A stretch of DNA of 46,309 bases. It comes from Serratia silvae. GTDB taxonomy: Bacteria; Pseudomonadota; Gammaproteobacteria; Enterobacterales; Enterobacteriaceae. The stretch lies in contig NZ_JAGQDC010000023.1 in NCBI RefSeq assembly GCF_023282985.1, forward strand, positions 1 through 46,309, read 5' to 3'. The notes under the pieces are model-generated. The model made no database searches and had not been told where the DNA came from. It worked only from the letters and a program-made list of their open reading frames with translations. Below are positions 1 to 8,484 of this stretch, piece by piece. A program made the position numbers and the translations under genes. Positions within the stretch are counted from its first letter, which is position 1. Each line of letters begins with the position of its first letter.

Positions 1-84
1 TGTGCGTTTAAACTCGGTCATTATCACGTTCTCCGGATTTAAGTCGAAAACGTGTCAACGCTATTCAGGACGGGTCATAATCAT

Positions 85-115
85 AAAAAAGGCCACCTGT
101 GTTCGGTGGCCTTTT
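85..115 (-). terminator. Rho-independent terminator of grxA
   Basis: A stem of GGCCACC pairing with GGTGGCC around a short loop is flanked by an A-run on one side and a T-run on the other, so it can terminate in both directions. It lies about 20 bases past the grxA stop codon on the minus strand. Confidence 0.85.
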
Positions 116-134
116 TGCTGTCTTATCCTGCAAC

Positions 135-398
135 TTACTGGAACAGATTCAGGTTTTCTTTGGCATAGGCTTCAAAATCGGTGCAGCCGCCAATGTGGGT
201 CTGATCGATAAAGATCTGCGGCACGGTTTCTACCGGTTTGCCCACGGTTTTTTCCAAATCGGCCTTGGTGATGCCTTCTGCGTGGATATCAACATAACTG
301 AAGTTGAAATCGTCACGCTCTTCAGTCAATTTCTCTGCCAGCTCTTTAGCACGGACACAGTAAGGACAGCCTGGACGCCCGAAGATTACAGCAAACAT
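135..398 (-). CDS. grxA: Glutaredoxin 1
   Basis: Small cytosolic thiol-disulfide oxidoreductase that uses glutathione to reduce protein disulfides, including those of ribonucleotide reductase. The 87-aa protein has the thioredoxin-fold active site CPYC at residues 11-14 (GRPGCPYCVRAK), the cis-proline TVPQIF segment near residue 60 and the glutathione-contacting GGCTDF segment. E. coli GrxA is 85 aa and nearly identical in these motifs. The start is supported by an AGGAG ribosome binding site upstream of the ATG. It is divergent from ybjC, as in E. coli, where grxA is activated by OxyR; I did not identify an OxyR site with confidence. A strong terminator follows the gene. Confidence 0.97.
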   Translation of the reverse strand: MFAVIFGRPGCPYCVRAKELAEKLTEERDDFNFSYVDIHAEGITKADLEKTVGKPVETVPQIFIDQTHIGGCTDFEAYAKENLNLFQ

Positions 399-635
399 GT
401 AACACTCCTAGTCTGTTATTAATAATTAACCGTTATTGTAACGACATTCCTTCCGTCATAAAAAGACTTCAGTTGCGCTATCACTCACGTCTGTCGCTTA
501 CTATGCCCGTTGGTTGAGCTAAAAAAAAGCAGGATCTGCCTCTTGGTCTGATTTATAGAACCGATTAATCAACTAGGGCTGTTGCTGCGATGGCGAATTA
601 ACTACACTGAGCACAGTGAGTCTGGAGAAAAAAAT

Positions 636-935
636 ATGCGTTCATTCGGTGACTTACCGCGTTCGGTGCTGGTGCTTGAAGGGCTGGGCATGGTGCTGTT
701 GATACTCTCTTATCTGAGTATTCATGACTACGTGCGTTTGCCGGGCATGCTGGCTTCGCAACAGGCGGCGGTTGGCATGATCTTTATTGGCGTCTTCATG
801 ATGGTTCCTGCCGCTGCGTTTTTGGTGTGGCGCGTAGTTCAAGGGTTCAGCCCGCTATTGCGCGGTGGTCTGCCGCCGCAGAACGATCGGCGTACTCCGC
901 CGAAAGATAAACAAGACCAGGGACCGCAAGACTAA
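636..935 (+). CDS. ybjC: YbjC family small inner-membrane protein
   Basis: A 99-aa protein of unknown function with two predicted membrane segments (about residues 11-28 and 45-68) and a hydrophilic, charged C-terminal tail. The N-terminus (MRSFGDLPRSVLVLEGLGM) aligns with E. coli YbjC as I remember it. The ATG at 636 is chosen over the longer frame from 582 because GGAG lies just upstream and family length is about 95 aa. In E. coli the next gene is nfsA, which is absent here, so ybjC is followed directly by rimK. Co-transcription with rimK is plausible given the 57-base gap. Confidence 0.85.
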   Translation: MRSFGDLPRSVLVLEGLGMVLLILSYLSIHDYVRLPGMLASQQAAVGMIFIGVFMMVPAAAFLVWRVVQGFSPLLRGGLPPQNDRRTPPKDKQDQGPQD

Positions 936-992
936 ACGCGGCTATGGGGAATGCCTGCCAATGCAGGTGAGCAACGCCTTTAGGGGTGACGA

Positions 993-1895
993 GTGAAAAT
1001 TGCCATTCTTTCACGCGATGGTTCGCTGTACTCATGTAAGAGACTGCGCGAGGCCGCAGAGCAGCGTGGGCACCATATCGATGTTATCGATCCGCAGTCT
1101 TGCTATATGAATATCAACCCGGCGGCACCAAGCATTCATTATCGTGGCCGCCAGTTGGAACGCTATGATGCGGTGATCCCGCGTATTGGTTCCGCCATTA
1201 CGTTTTATGGCACCGCCGTGCTGCGCCAGTTTGAACTGCTCGGCAGCTATCCGCTCAACGAGTCAGTGGCCATTACCCGAGCGCGTGACAAGCTGCGTTC
1301 GCTGCAACTGCTGGCGCGCCAGGGGATTGACCTGCCCATTACCGGTTTTGCGCATTCGCCGGATGATACCGGTGATTTGATCGCATTGGTGGGTGGTGCA
1401 CCGCTGGTGGTGAAGCTGGTTGAAGGGACTCAGGGGATCGGTGTGGTATTGGCCGAAACTCGCCAGGCGGCGGAGAGCGTGATCGACGCCTTCCGTGGCC
1501 TGAACGCCCATATCCTGGTGCAGGAGTATATCCGTGAAGCCAACGGCTGCGACATTCGCTGTCTGGTCGTTGGCGGCAGGGTCGTTGCCGCGATTGAACG
1601 CCAGGCAAAGCCTGGGGAGTTTCGTTCTAACCTGCACCGTGGTGGCACGGCCCGTAAAGTGCATATCACCGGCAAGGAGCGCGCTACGGCGATCAAGGCC
1701 GTGGAGACGCTGGGGCTGGATGTTGCCGGGGTTGATATCCTACGTGCCGATCGTGGCCCGCTGGTGATGGAAGTGAATGCATCGCCGGGGTTGGAAGGTG
1801 TTGAAACTACCACCGGGTTGGATATTGCAGGCATGATGATCGAGTACATTGAGCAACGAGCCCGGCCTGGCTTTCGTCTGAAATCTGGCGGATGA
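993..1895 (+). CDS. rimK: Ribosomal protein S6 glutamate ligase RimK
   Basis: ATP-grasp ligase that adds glutamate residues to the C-terminus of ribosomal protein S6 and can also make poly-alpha-glutamate in the cytosol. The 300-aa protein is full length (E. coli 300 aa). It shows the N-terminal pre-ATP-grasp region ([20 protein letters not shown]), the nucleotide-binding [15 protein letters not shown] segment near residue 140, and the metal-binding [11 protein letters not shown] near residue 256. The start is a GTG at 993, preceded by an AGGGG-type ribosome binding site and matching the family N-terminus. The nitroreductase gene nfsA, which precedes rimK in E. coli, is missing. Confidence 0.97.
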   Translation: MKIAILSRDGSLYSCKRLREAAEQRGHHIDVIDPQSCYMNINPAAPSIHYRGRQLERYDAVIPRIGSAITFYGTAVLRQFELLGSYPLNESVAITRARDKLRSLQLLARQGIDLPITGFAHSPDDTGDLIALVGGAPLVVKLVEGTQGIGVVLAETRQAAESVIDAFRGLNAHILVQEYIREANGCDIRCLVVGGRVVAAIERQAKPGEFRSNLHRGGTARKVHITGKERATAIKAVETLGLDVAGVDILRADRGPLVMEVNASPGLEGVETTTGLDIAGMMIEYIEQRARPGFRLKSGG

Positions 1896-2068
1896 GAAAT
1901 GGCGCTTTCCTCTGTTGCGCCAAGCGTATACGTGGGATAGCTGCTGTGGATACTCGTGGAATGTTGTCGCATTAGTGAATTAAGCGGCTTTGATCGTGGC
2001 ATCTCGATTGAATATTCCGTAAGCTATGCGCCTTTTCATATTTTTGAACCCTGTGAGGCTGGTAATTT

Positions 2069-2548
2069 ATGGATTCACTCATCGTCCCCGATTTGGCGTT
2101 ATTACGACGTTGGTTGGATCAGTTGGGGATCTCGTTTTTTGAATGTGATTCTTGCCAGGCGTTACACCTGCCGCACATGCAAAACTTTGACGGCGTATTC
2201 GATGCCAAGCTCGATCTGGTGGATAACGTGATCCTGTTTTCCGCGCTGGCCGAAGTCAAGCCAACCGCACTGATCCCGCTGGTGGCCGACCTCAGTCAAA
2301 TCAATGCCAGTTCGCTGACCATCAAGGCCTTTGTTGATATTCAAGACGATAACTTGCCAAAGCTTATCGTGTGCCAATCGTTGAGCATTGCTGTAGGCGT
2401 GGCCTATGAGCAGTTTGCCCACTTTATGCAACAGGGCGAAGAACAGATCTCGATGGTGATCCTGGAAGCCAGGGCGAACGATCTGCTGTTTATGGGTGAT
2501 GAAGAAGAGAACCCGGCTACCGTAGCCAGCCAACCGATGCTGCATTAA
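2069..2548 (+). CDS. ybjN: YbjN domain protein
   Basis: A 159-aa cytosolic protein of the YbjN / type III chaperone-like fold family. The E. coli homologue is described as a multicopy suppressor and regulator affecting motility, biofilm and stress traits; its biochemical role is unclear. The sequence SFFECDSCQALHLPHMQNFD near residue 23 and the EEQISMVILEA segment near residue 133 match E. coli YbjN closely, and length is as expected (158 aa). It sits between rimK and potF, as in E. coli, in the same orientation. Confidence 0.93.
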   Translation: MDSLIVPDLALLRRWLDQLGISFFECDSCQALHLPHMQNFDGVFDAKLDLVDNVILFSALAEVKPTALIPLVADLSQINASSLTIKAFVDIQDDNLPKLIVCQSLSIAVGVAYEQFAHFMQQGEEQISMVILEARANDLLFMGDEEENPATVASQPMLH

Positions 2549-2942
2549 TTTTCGCTGTACATTATGTGTGCCGCAGATCTGGCGGCACGCAGCCCGGACT
2601 TTCCCCCACAACCAGATATTCTGCGTTTCTCCCTTATTGCCAGATATTTCTCGTCTTTTAGGGCGTTATTGCCGCATCACATACAGAACCCGTGCATAAT
2701 TAATCGATAAAAGGCGTTTTTTACCCTGGAGGCTGGCACCGTCTGGCAACTCCGGTTATGCTGCTGATCTTGCTAAAGGCTCACGCTCCTGTTTGTGACC
2801 TCGTGAACTGGCAGGTGAGAGAATTGCATGCAATCAACTGCATAGCTATTCACTCGCGATCGCAACGATTGCGCTCGGTTAATCAAAGGCGTTGTATCAT
2901 TTCAGGATACAAATTTACCCCTTGTTTTGGAGGAAGTTACGG
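2549..2942. other. Intergenic region between ybjN and potF
   Basis: About 390 bases without a supported gene. Close to the ybjN stop there is a GTGCCGC / GCGGCAC hairpin (2568-2588) without a clear T-run, possibly a weak terminator. The rest must hold the potF promoter and leader. An AT-rich stretch near 2695-2715 and the GGAGGAAG ribosome binding site just before 2943 are visible. I could not assign promoter elements with confidence. An open frame starting at 2758 has no recognisable product. Confidence 0.5.
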
Positions 2943-4052
2943 ATGGTCACCCAACGTAAAAAATGGTTATCGGGTGTGGTTGGCGGCTTGCTGATGACGG
3001 CTTGTCTCACCGCGTCGGCCGCAGACAACACGCTGCACATCTACAATTGGTCCGACTACATTGCGCCGGATACCCTGGCCAAATTCCAGAAAGAAACCGG
3101 CATCAAAGTGGTGTATGACGTCTTTGATTCCAACGAGGTTCTGGAAGGCAAACTGATGGCGGGCAGCACCGGTTATGACTTGGTGGTTCCTTCCTCCAAC
3201 TTCCTTGAGCGTCAGTCCAAAGCCGGTATTTTTGAAGCGCTGGACAAGAGCAAGATACCTAATTACAAAAACCTTGATCCCGAGATGCTGCAACTGGTTG
3301 CACATAACGACAAGGATAATAAGTACGGTATCCCTTACATGATGGTGACCACCGGCATTGGCTATAACGTTGATAAGGTCAAAGCGGTGTTGGGTAAAGA
3401 TGCTCCGGTCGATAGCTGGGATCTGCTCCTCAAGCCGGAAAACCTGGAAAAGCTGAAAAGCTGTGGTGTCTCCTTCCTGGATGCGCCAAGCGAAGTCTAT
3501 GCCACCGTCTTACATTATCTGGGCAAAGATCCTAACAGCACCAGCGCGGAAGATTATACCGGTGCGGCCAACGACCTGTTGATGAAGCTGCGTCCGAATA
3601 TCCGCTACTTCCACTCCTCCCAGTACATTAACGATCTGGCTAACGGGGATATTTGCGTGGCCATTGGCTGGTCTGGCGACATCATGCAGGCCGCCAACCG
3701 TGCCAAGGAAGCCAAAAACGGCGTCAATGTGGCTTACTCCATCCCAAAAGAAGGGGCGCTGACCTACTTTGACATGTTTGCGATGCCAGCCGATGCCAAA
3801 AACAAAGATGCGGCCTACCAGTTCCTGAACTTCCTGCTCAAGCCGGAAGTGATCGCGGATATCAGCAACCACGTGTTTTATGCTAACGCGGTGAAAGATG
3901 CAACGCCGCTGGTGAATGCCGAGGTGCGTGATAACCCGAACGTTTATCCACCGGCAGATATTCGCGCCAAGCTGTTCACGCTGAACGTGCAGTCGCCAAA
4001 ACTTGACCGTGTTGTTACCCGGGCATGGACTAAAGTTAAAAGCGGGAAGTAA
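2943..4052 (+). CDS. potF: Putrescine-binding periplasmic protein PotF
   Basis: Periplasmic solute-binding protein of the putrescine ABC importer PotFGHI. The 369-aa product (E. coli 370 aa) has a signal peptide of about 26 residues ending in TASA, then the mature start with LHIYNWSDYIAPDT, typical of the polyamine-binding PotD/PotF family. Segments GSTGYDLVVPSSNFLERQ, SSQYINDLANGDICVAIGW and YFDMFAMPADA contain residues that contact putrescine in E. coli PotF. The ATG at 2943 is chosen because GGAGG lies upstream and a signal peptide begins there. A 62-bp palindromic repeat separates it from potG, which is unusual for this operon. Confidence 0.96.
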   Translation: MVTQRKKWLSGVVGGLLMTACLTASAADNTLHIYNWSDYIAPDTLAKFQKETGIKVVYDVFDSNEVLEGKLMAGSTGYDLVVPSSNFLERQSKAGIFEALDKSKIPNYKNLDPEMLQLVAHNDKDNKYGIPYMMVTTGIGYNVDKVKAVLGKDAPVDSWDLLLKPENLEKLKSCGVSFLDAPSEVYATVLHYLGKDPNSTSAEDYTGAANDLLMKLRPNIRYFHSSQYINDLANGDICVAIGWSGDIMQAANRAKEAKNGVNVAYSIPKEGALTYFDMFAMPADAKNKDAAYQFLNFLLKPEVIADISNHVFYANAVKDATPLVNAEVRDNPNVYPPADIRAKLFTLNVQSPKLDRVVTRAWTKVKSGK

Positions 4053-4114
4053 ATACCCGTCGTCTTTCAAGCTGCAGCGTTTCGCCTAGCTTTAGCTCGA
4101 AATCCATAGGGTAT
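4053..4114. repeat. MITE-like palindromic repeat, copy 1 (short form)
   Basis: A 62-bp element beginning TACCCGTCGTCTTTCAAGC and ending TCGAAATCCATAGGGTAT. The ends form imperfect inverted repeats (ATACCC...TTTCAAGC against its complement). The same ends occur at 23284-23410 and 46070-46187 with longer interiors. This copy lies right after the potF stop codon and inside the potFGHI transcription unit, so it should be transcribed and could fold in the mRNA. Confidence 0.85.
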
Positions 4115-4211
4115 TGATAAGCAGACGGGACTATAACCCGTCTGCATTGCCATTTTGGGCCATGGCAATTGCTGTGGTTGTTCGTATTGTTTTAGCCGGA
4201 GAGCACCCCGA

Positions 4212-5345
4212 TTGAACGACGTTATCCCTCGTCCGCTAGCCAAATCGCAGAAGGTTTTCACCCCTCTGCTGGAAATCCGTAACCTCACCAAAACCTTTGA
4301 CGGCCAGAACGCGGTAGAAGACGTCAGCCTGACGATCTACAAGGGCGAAATCTTTGCGCTGTTGGGGCCTTCCGGCTGCGGAAAATCGACGTTGCTGCGC
4401 ATGTTGGCCGGTTTTGAACAGCCGACGGAAGGGCAAATTGTCCTCGATGGTCAGGACATGTCCCATGTGCCGCCATACCAGCGCCCGGTCAATATGATGT
4501 TCCAGTCCTATGCGCTGTTCCCCCATATGACGGTGGAGCAGAACATCGCGTTTGGCCTCAAGCAGGACAAAATGCCGCGCGCGCAAATTAACGAACGCGT
4601 CACCGAGATGCTCACCTTGGTGCATATGCAGGAATATGCCAAACGTAAGCCGCATCAGCTTTCCGGCGGGCAACGTCAGCGTGTGGCACTGGCGCGCAGC
4701 CTAGCCAAACGGCCGAAGCTGTTGCTGCTGGACGAACCGATGGGGGCGCTGGATAAGAAATTGCGCGATCGCATGCAACTGGAGGTAGTGGATATCTTGG
4801 AGCGCGTGGGCGCGACCTGCGTCATGGTGACTCACGATCAGGAAGAAGCGATGACCATGGCTGGCCGTATCGCCATCATGAACCGCGGCAAGTTTGTGCA
4901 AATCGGTGAGCCGGAAGAGATCTACGAGCACCCGAACAGTCGTTTCAGCGCCGAGTTTATCGGTTCGGTCAACGTGTTCGATTGCGTGTTGCAGGAGCGG
5001 CGGGACGATGCACTGATCCTGCAAAGCCCGGGTTTACGCCATGCGCTCAAAGTCGATCCTGATTCTTCGGTGGTAGACGGCGTGCCTATTCAGGTCGCGC
5101 TCCGCCCGGAAAAGATCATGCTGTGTGAGGAAGTGCCGGAAGACGGCTGCAACTTTGCGGTGGGTGAGGTGGTGAACATCGCCTATCTGGGCGATCTGTC
5201 GATCTACCACGTTAAGCTGCTCAGCGGGCAGATGATCAGTGCGCAGCTGCAAAACGGCCATCGCTTCCGCAAAGGCATGCCGACCTGGGGTGATGAAGTG
5301 CGCCTGTGTTGGGAAACCGACAGCTGTGTGGTTCTGACGGTGTAG
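4212..5345 (+). CDS. potG: Putrescine ABC transporter ATP-binding protein PotG
   Basis: Cytoplasmic ATPase that powers putrescine uptake with PotH and PotI. The 377-aa protein has Walker A GPSGCGKST, the Q-loop region MMFQSYALFPHMTVEQN, signature LSGGQRQR, Walker B LLLLDEP, H-loop MVTHDQEE and a C-terminal TOBE-type regulatory domain (about residues 290-377). The reading frame is open upstream to 4155, but homology with E. coli PotG (MNDAIPRPQAK; 377 aa) places the start at a TTG at 4212, preceded by GGAGA. The longer upstream extension (Cys-rich, unlike the family) is rejected. The next gene potH begins 24 bases after the stop. Confidence 0.95.
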   Translation: MNDVIPRPLAKSQKVFTPLLEIRNLTKTFDGQNAVEDVSLTIYKGEIFALLGPSGCGKSTLLRMLAGFEQPTEGQIVLDGQDMSHVPPYQRPVNMMFQSYALFPHMTVEQNIAFGLKQDKMPRAQINERVTEMLTLVHMQEYAKRKPHQLSGGQRQRVALARSLAKRPKLLLLDEPMGALDKKLRDRMQLEVVDILERVGATCVMVTHDQEEAMTMAGRIAIMNRGKFVQIGEPEEIYEHPNSRFSAEFIGSVNVFDCVLQERRDDALILQSPGLRHALKVDPDSSVVDGVPIQVALRPEKIMLCEEVPEDGCNFAVGEVVNIAYLGDLSIYHVKLLSGQMISAQLQNGHRFRKGMPTWGDEVRLCWETDSCVVLTV

Positions 5346-5369
5346 TTGAGAAAGTGAGGAGTAACCACC

Positions 5370-6332
5370 ATGACATTGCTTTCTGAACGTTCGCCGGAGC
5401 CTCCGGCAAGAGTACCTGGCCCGATTAAGGCGTTTATCCAACGTTTGCAGATGGCCCATGGCCGCAAGCTGGTGATCGCGCTGCCGCTGCTGTGGCTGCT
5501 GCTGCTGTTTATGTTGCCGTTCCTGATCGTTTTCAAGATCAGCCTGTCTGAGCTGGCCTTGGCGGTACCGCCTTATACCGATCTGATGAGTTGGGCAGAC
5601 GGCAAACTCGATATTGCGCTGAACTTTGCCAACTACCTGCAACTGGCCGACGACCCGCTATACATTGATGCCTATCTGCAATCTCTACAGATTGCGGTGG
5701 TTTCAACGTTGTGCTGCCTGGTGATCGGCTATCCGCTGGCGTGGGCGGTAGCGCACAGTAAGTCGTCGACCCGTAACATTCTGCTGCTGTTGGTGATCCT
5801 GCCTTCCTGGACGTCATTCCTGATCCGCGTGTATGCCTGGATGGGGATACTGAAGAACAACGGGGTGTTGAACAACTTCCTGATGTGGCTGGGGGTGATC
5901 GATCAACCATTGGTGATCCTGCATACCAATCTGGCTGTGTATATCGGCATCGTTTATTCCTATCTGCCATTTATGGTGTTGCCGATTTATACCGCGCTGA
6001 CGCGCCTTGACTATTCGCTGGTTGAAGCCTCGCTGGATCTGGGGGCCAAGCCGTTGAAAACCTTCTTCAGCGTGATCATGCCGTTAACGCGTGGCGGTAT
6101 CATTGCCGGCTCGATGCTGGTGTTTATCCCGGCGGTGGGGGAGTTTGTGATCCCAGAACTGCTCGGCGGGCCAGACAGCATCATGATTGGCCGCGTGCTC
6201 TGGCAGGAGTTCTTCAATAACCGTGACTGGCCGGTCGCCTCGGCGGTTGCCACCGTGATGCTGCTGTTGCTGATTGTACCTATTCTCTGGTTCCACAAGC
6301 ACCAGAACAAGGAAATGGGAGGGCAGGGATGA
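5370..6332 (+). CDS. potH: Putrescine ABC transporter permease PotH
   Basis: Inner-membrane permease subunit of PotFGHI. The 320-aa protein starts with a Pro-rich cytoplasmic tail, followed by about six transmembrane segments, and has the binding-protein-dependent transport EAA loop (VEASLDLGAKPLKTFFSVIMPLTRGGI, about residues 216-242) that docks to PotG. E. coli PotH is 317 aa. GAGGAG precedes the ATG. The 3' end overlaps potI by four bases (ATGA type), typical of translational coupling. Confidence 0.96.
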   Translation: MTLLSERSPEPPARVPGPIKAFIQRLQMAHGRKLVIALPLLWLLLLFMLPFLIVFKISLSELALAVPPYTDLMSWADGKLDIALNFANYLQLADDPLYIDAYLQSLQIAVVSTLCCLVIGYPLAWAVAHSKSSTRNILLLLVILPSWTSFLIRVYAWMGILKNNGVLNNFLMWLGVIDQPLVILHTNLAVYIGIVYSYLPFMVLPIYTALTRLDYSLVEASLDLGAKPLKTFFSVIMPLTRGGIIAGSMLVFIPAVGEFVIPELLGGPDSIMIGRVLWQEFFNNRDWPVASAVATVMLLLLIVPILWFHKHQNKEMGGQG

Positions 6333-7174
6333 ATAACTTGCCGGTAGTGCGCTCACCGTGGCGCATAGCGATTCTGGTGGTCGGTTTCACCTTCCTCTAC
6401 GCACCGATGCTGATGCTGGTGATCTACTCGTTCAACAGCTCCAAGCTGGTTACCGTGTGGGCAGGATGGTCGTTCCGTTGGTATATCGAACTGTTCCACG
6501 ATTCGGCGATGATTAGCGCGGTCGGCCTGAGTTTGACCATCGCGGCGGCTTCTGCCACGGCGGCGGTGATCCTCGGCACCATTGCCGCGATGGTGATGGT
6601 GCGCTTTGGGCGTTTCCGGGGGTCGACCGGGTTTGCCTTTATGCTCACCGCACCGCTGGTTATGCCAGACGTGATCACCGGTTTGTCGCTGCTGCTGCTG
6701 TTTGTGGCGATGGGGCACACCTTTGGTTGGCCTTCTGAGCGCGGGATGTTCACCATCTGGTTGGCGCACGTCACCTTCTGTACCGCCTATGTGTCGGTCG
6801 TTATCAGCTCGCGCTTGCGTGAGCTGGATCGTTCGATTGAAGAGGCGGCGATGGATCTGGGGGCGACACCGCTGAAAGTGTTTTCCGTGATCACCTTGCC
6901 GATGATTGCCCCGGCGCTGATCTCCGGCTGGATGCTGGCGTTTACCCTCTCCTTAGACGATCTGGTGATCGCCAGCTTCGTGGCCGGGCCTGGGGCCACC
7001 ACCTTACCAATGTTGGTATTCTCCAGCGTACGTATGGGGGTTAACCCGGAGATCAACGCCTTAGCAACGCTGATCCTGCTGGTCGTGGGGATCATCGGGT
7101 TTATTGCCTGGTGGTTTATGGCGCGGGCGGAAAAACAGCGCGCGCGTGAACTGCAAAGGGCCGCTCGTGGCTGA
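6329..7174 (+). CDS. potI: Putrescine ABC transporter permease PotI
   Basis: Second inner-membrane permease subunit of the putrescine importer; 281 aa, the same length as E. coli PotI. About six membrane segments are visible, and the EAA motif EEAAMDLGATPLKVFSVITLPM (about residues 171-192) provides the coupling helix. It overlaps the potH stop by four bases. A hairpin with a T-run follows, ending the pot operon. The gene ybjO, which follows potI in E. coli, is absent. Confidence 0.96.
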   Translation: MNNLPVVRSPWRIAILVVGFTFLYAPMLMLVIYSFNSSKLVTVWAGWSFRWYIELFHDSAMISAVGLSLTIAAASATAAVILGTIAAMVMVRFGRFRGSTGFAFMLTAPLVMPDVITGLSLLLLFVAMGHTFGWPSERGMFTIWLAHVTFCTAYVSVVISSRLRELDRSIEEAAMDLGATPLKVFSVITLPMIAPALISGWMLAFTLSLDDLVIASFVAGPGATTLPMLVFSSVRMGVNPEINALATLILLVVGIIGFIAWWFMARAEKQRARELQRAARG

Positions 7175-7201
7175 TGCTGTTGGCGATTCATCGAGCTTCA
7201 A

Positions 7202-7226
7202 GCGCCGCCTGACTGGGCGGCGTTTT
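7202..7226 (+). terminator. Terminator of the pot operon
   Basis: A CGCCGCC / GGGCGGCG stem-loop followed by TTTT, starting 28 bases after the potI stop codon. Confidence 0.8.
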
Positions 7227-7271
7227 ATCTTCTCCTGGCCTGGTAAATAAGTTTTTGTCTGCGTTGGGTGG

Positions 7272-7277
7272 TACAAT
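7272..7277 (+). promoter_or_regulatory. Putative extended -10 element for rlmC
   Basis: TGGTACAAT fits an extended -10 (TGN-TACAAT) about 40 bases upstream of the rlmC ATG and just after the pot terminator. No good -35 is seen at the standard distance, which is common for extended -10 promoters. This is a pattern match only. Confidence 0.4.
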
Positions 7278-7318
7278 CTGCGCCCTCACTGGTCATCCTG
7301 ATTTAACGGTTACTATTC

Positions 7319-8446
7319 ATGCATTGCGCTTTGTACTCGGCGGGTACCTGCCGTTCCTGTCAGTGGTTGGAAAAACCCTATCCCCAGCAACTGGAAGAAA
7401 AACAACATCATTTGCAATCCTTACTGGCGGATCGCGATGTCGTGCAGTGGTTGGAACCGGTGACGGGTGAAGAGAGTGCATTTCGCAACAAGGCGAAAAT
7501 GGTGGTCAGCGGTAGCGTTGAGCGTCCGCTGCTAGGCATGTTGCACCGTGATGGCACGCCGGTAGACCTGTGTGATTGCCCGTTGTATCCGGTCAGTTTT
7601 GCCCCGATTTTCGCGGTCTTGAAAGACTTTATTCCTCGCGCTGGTTTAACGCCTTATAACGTGGCGCGCAAACGTGGCGAGCTGAAATATTTACTTCTGA
7701 CGGAAAGCACCTTCAGCGGCGGTCTGATGCTGCGCTTTGTGCTGCGTTCAGAGAGTAAGCTGGCGCAACTGCGTGCGGCCTTGCCTTGGTTACAGCAGCA
7801 GTTGCCGCAGTTGAAGGTGATCTCCGCCAATATTCAACCGGTGCATATGGCGATCATGGAAGGCGAGCATGAAATCCCGCTGACTGAACAGCAGGCGCTG
7901 GAAGAGCGGTTCAACCAGGTGCCGTTATACATTCGCCCGCAGAGCTTTTTTCAAACCAATCCGCAGGTGGCCAGCCAGCTGTATGCCACCGCACGGGAAT
8001 GGGTACGGGCGCTAGGGATCGCTAGCATGTGGGATCTGTTCTGTGGCGTTGGCGGTTTCGGGTTGCATTGCGCACAGCTGCAAACCAGGCTGACCGGCAT
8101 TGAAATCAGCGCAGAGGCGATTGCCTGTGCCAAACAGTCGGCGCAAACTCTCGGTTTACAGCAGGTGGATTTTCAGGCGCTGGATTCGACCCGATTTGCT
8201 ACTGCTGAGGGAGAGGTTCCTGAGTTGGTTTTGGTGAACCCGCCGCGCCGGGGAATTGGCAACGAGCTGTGCGATTATCTCAACCGCATGGCGCCGGGTT
8301 TTATTCTTTATTCCAGCTGCAATGCGCTAAGTATGGCGAAGGATTTGGCGATGTTGCCCGATTACCGCGTTGAACGTGTGCAGCTATTTGATATGTTCCC
8401 GCATACTGCCCATTACGAAGTATTGACGCTGTTGGTGCGGAAATAA
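7319..8446 (+). CDS. rlmC: 23S rRNA (uracil-747 C5)-methyltransferase RlmC
   Basis: SAM-dependent methyltransferase that makes m5U747 in 23S rRNA; formerly RumB. The 375-aa protein equals the E. coli length. An N-terminal iron-sulfur cluster is indicated by cysteines in [14 protein letters not shown] and CDCPLY. The SAM-binding motif is [15 protein letters not shown] (about residue 238), the catalytic region NPPRRG (about residue 305), and the nucleophilic cysteine lies in YSSCNA (about residue 331). The C-terminal [11 protein letters not shown] carries the conserved glutamate. It stands alone between the pot operon and the convergent artJ. Confidence 0.96.
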   Translation: MHCALYSAGTCRSCQWLEKPYPQQLEEKQHHLQSLLADRDVVQWLEPVTGEESAFRNKAKMVVSGSVERPLLGMLHRDGTPVDLCDCPLYPVSFAPIFAVLKDFIPRAGLTPYNVARKRGELKYLLLTESTFSGGLMLRFVLRSESKLAQLRAALPWLQQQLPQLKVISANIQPVHMAIMEGEHEIPLTEQQALEERFNQVPLYIRPQSFFQTNPQVASQLYATAREWVRALGIASMWDLFCGVGGFGLHCAQLQTRLTGIEISAEAIACAKQSAQTLGLQQVDFQALDSTRFATAEGEVPELVLVNPPRRGIGNELCDYLNRMAPGFILYSSCNALSMAKDLAMLPDYRVERVQLFDMFPHTAHYEVLTLLVRK

Positions 8447-8468
8447 TGGCCCTCCAGCGAGGGCCATT
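8445..8468. terminator. Shared hairpin between rlmC and artJ
   Basis: A near-perfect stem AATGGCCCTC / GAGGGCCATT lies between the convergent genes rlmC (plus) and artJ (minus). Neither side has a strong T-run, so its terminator strength is uncertain. Confidence 0.6.
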
Positions 8469-8484
8469 AGTCTAGCGGAGCGGG

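Noticed and set aside
2758-2994. Open frame of 78 codons upstream of potF
   Set aside because: No recognisable product and no ribosome binding site; it overlaps the potF start in another frame.
2943-3020. PotF as a lipoprotein (MTAC in the signal region)
   Set aside because: The -3 position is Met instead of Leu/Val/Ile and the E. coli protein is soluble in the periplasm; a Sec cleavage after TASA fits better.
4155-4211. Longer N-terminus for PotG
   Set aside because: The extension is Cys-rich and not present in the family; homology starts at the TTG at 4212.
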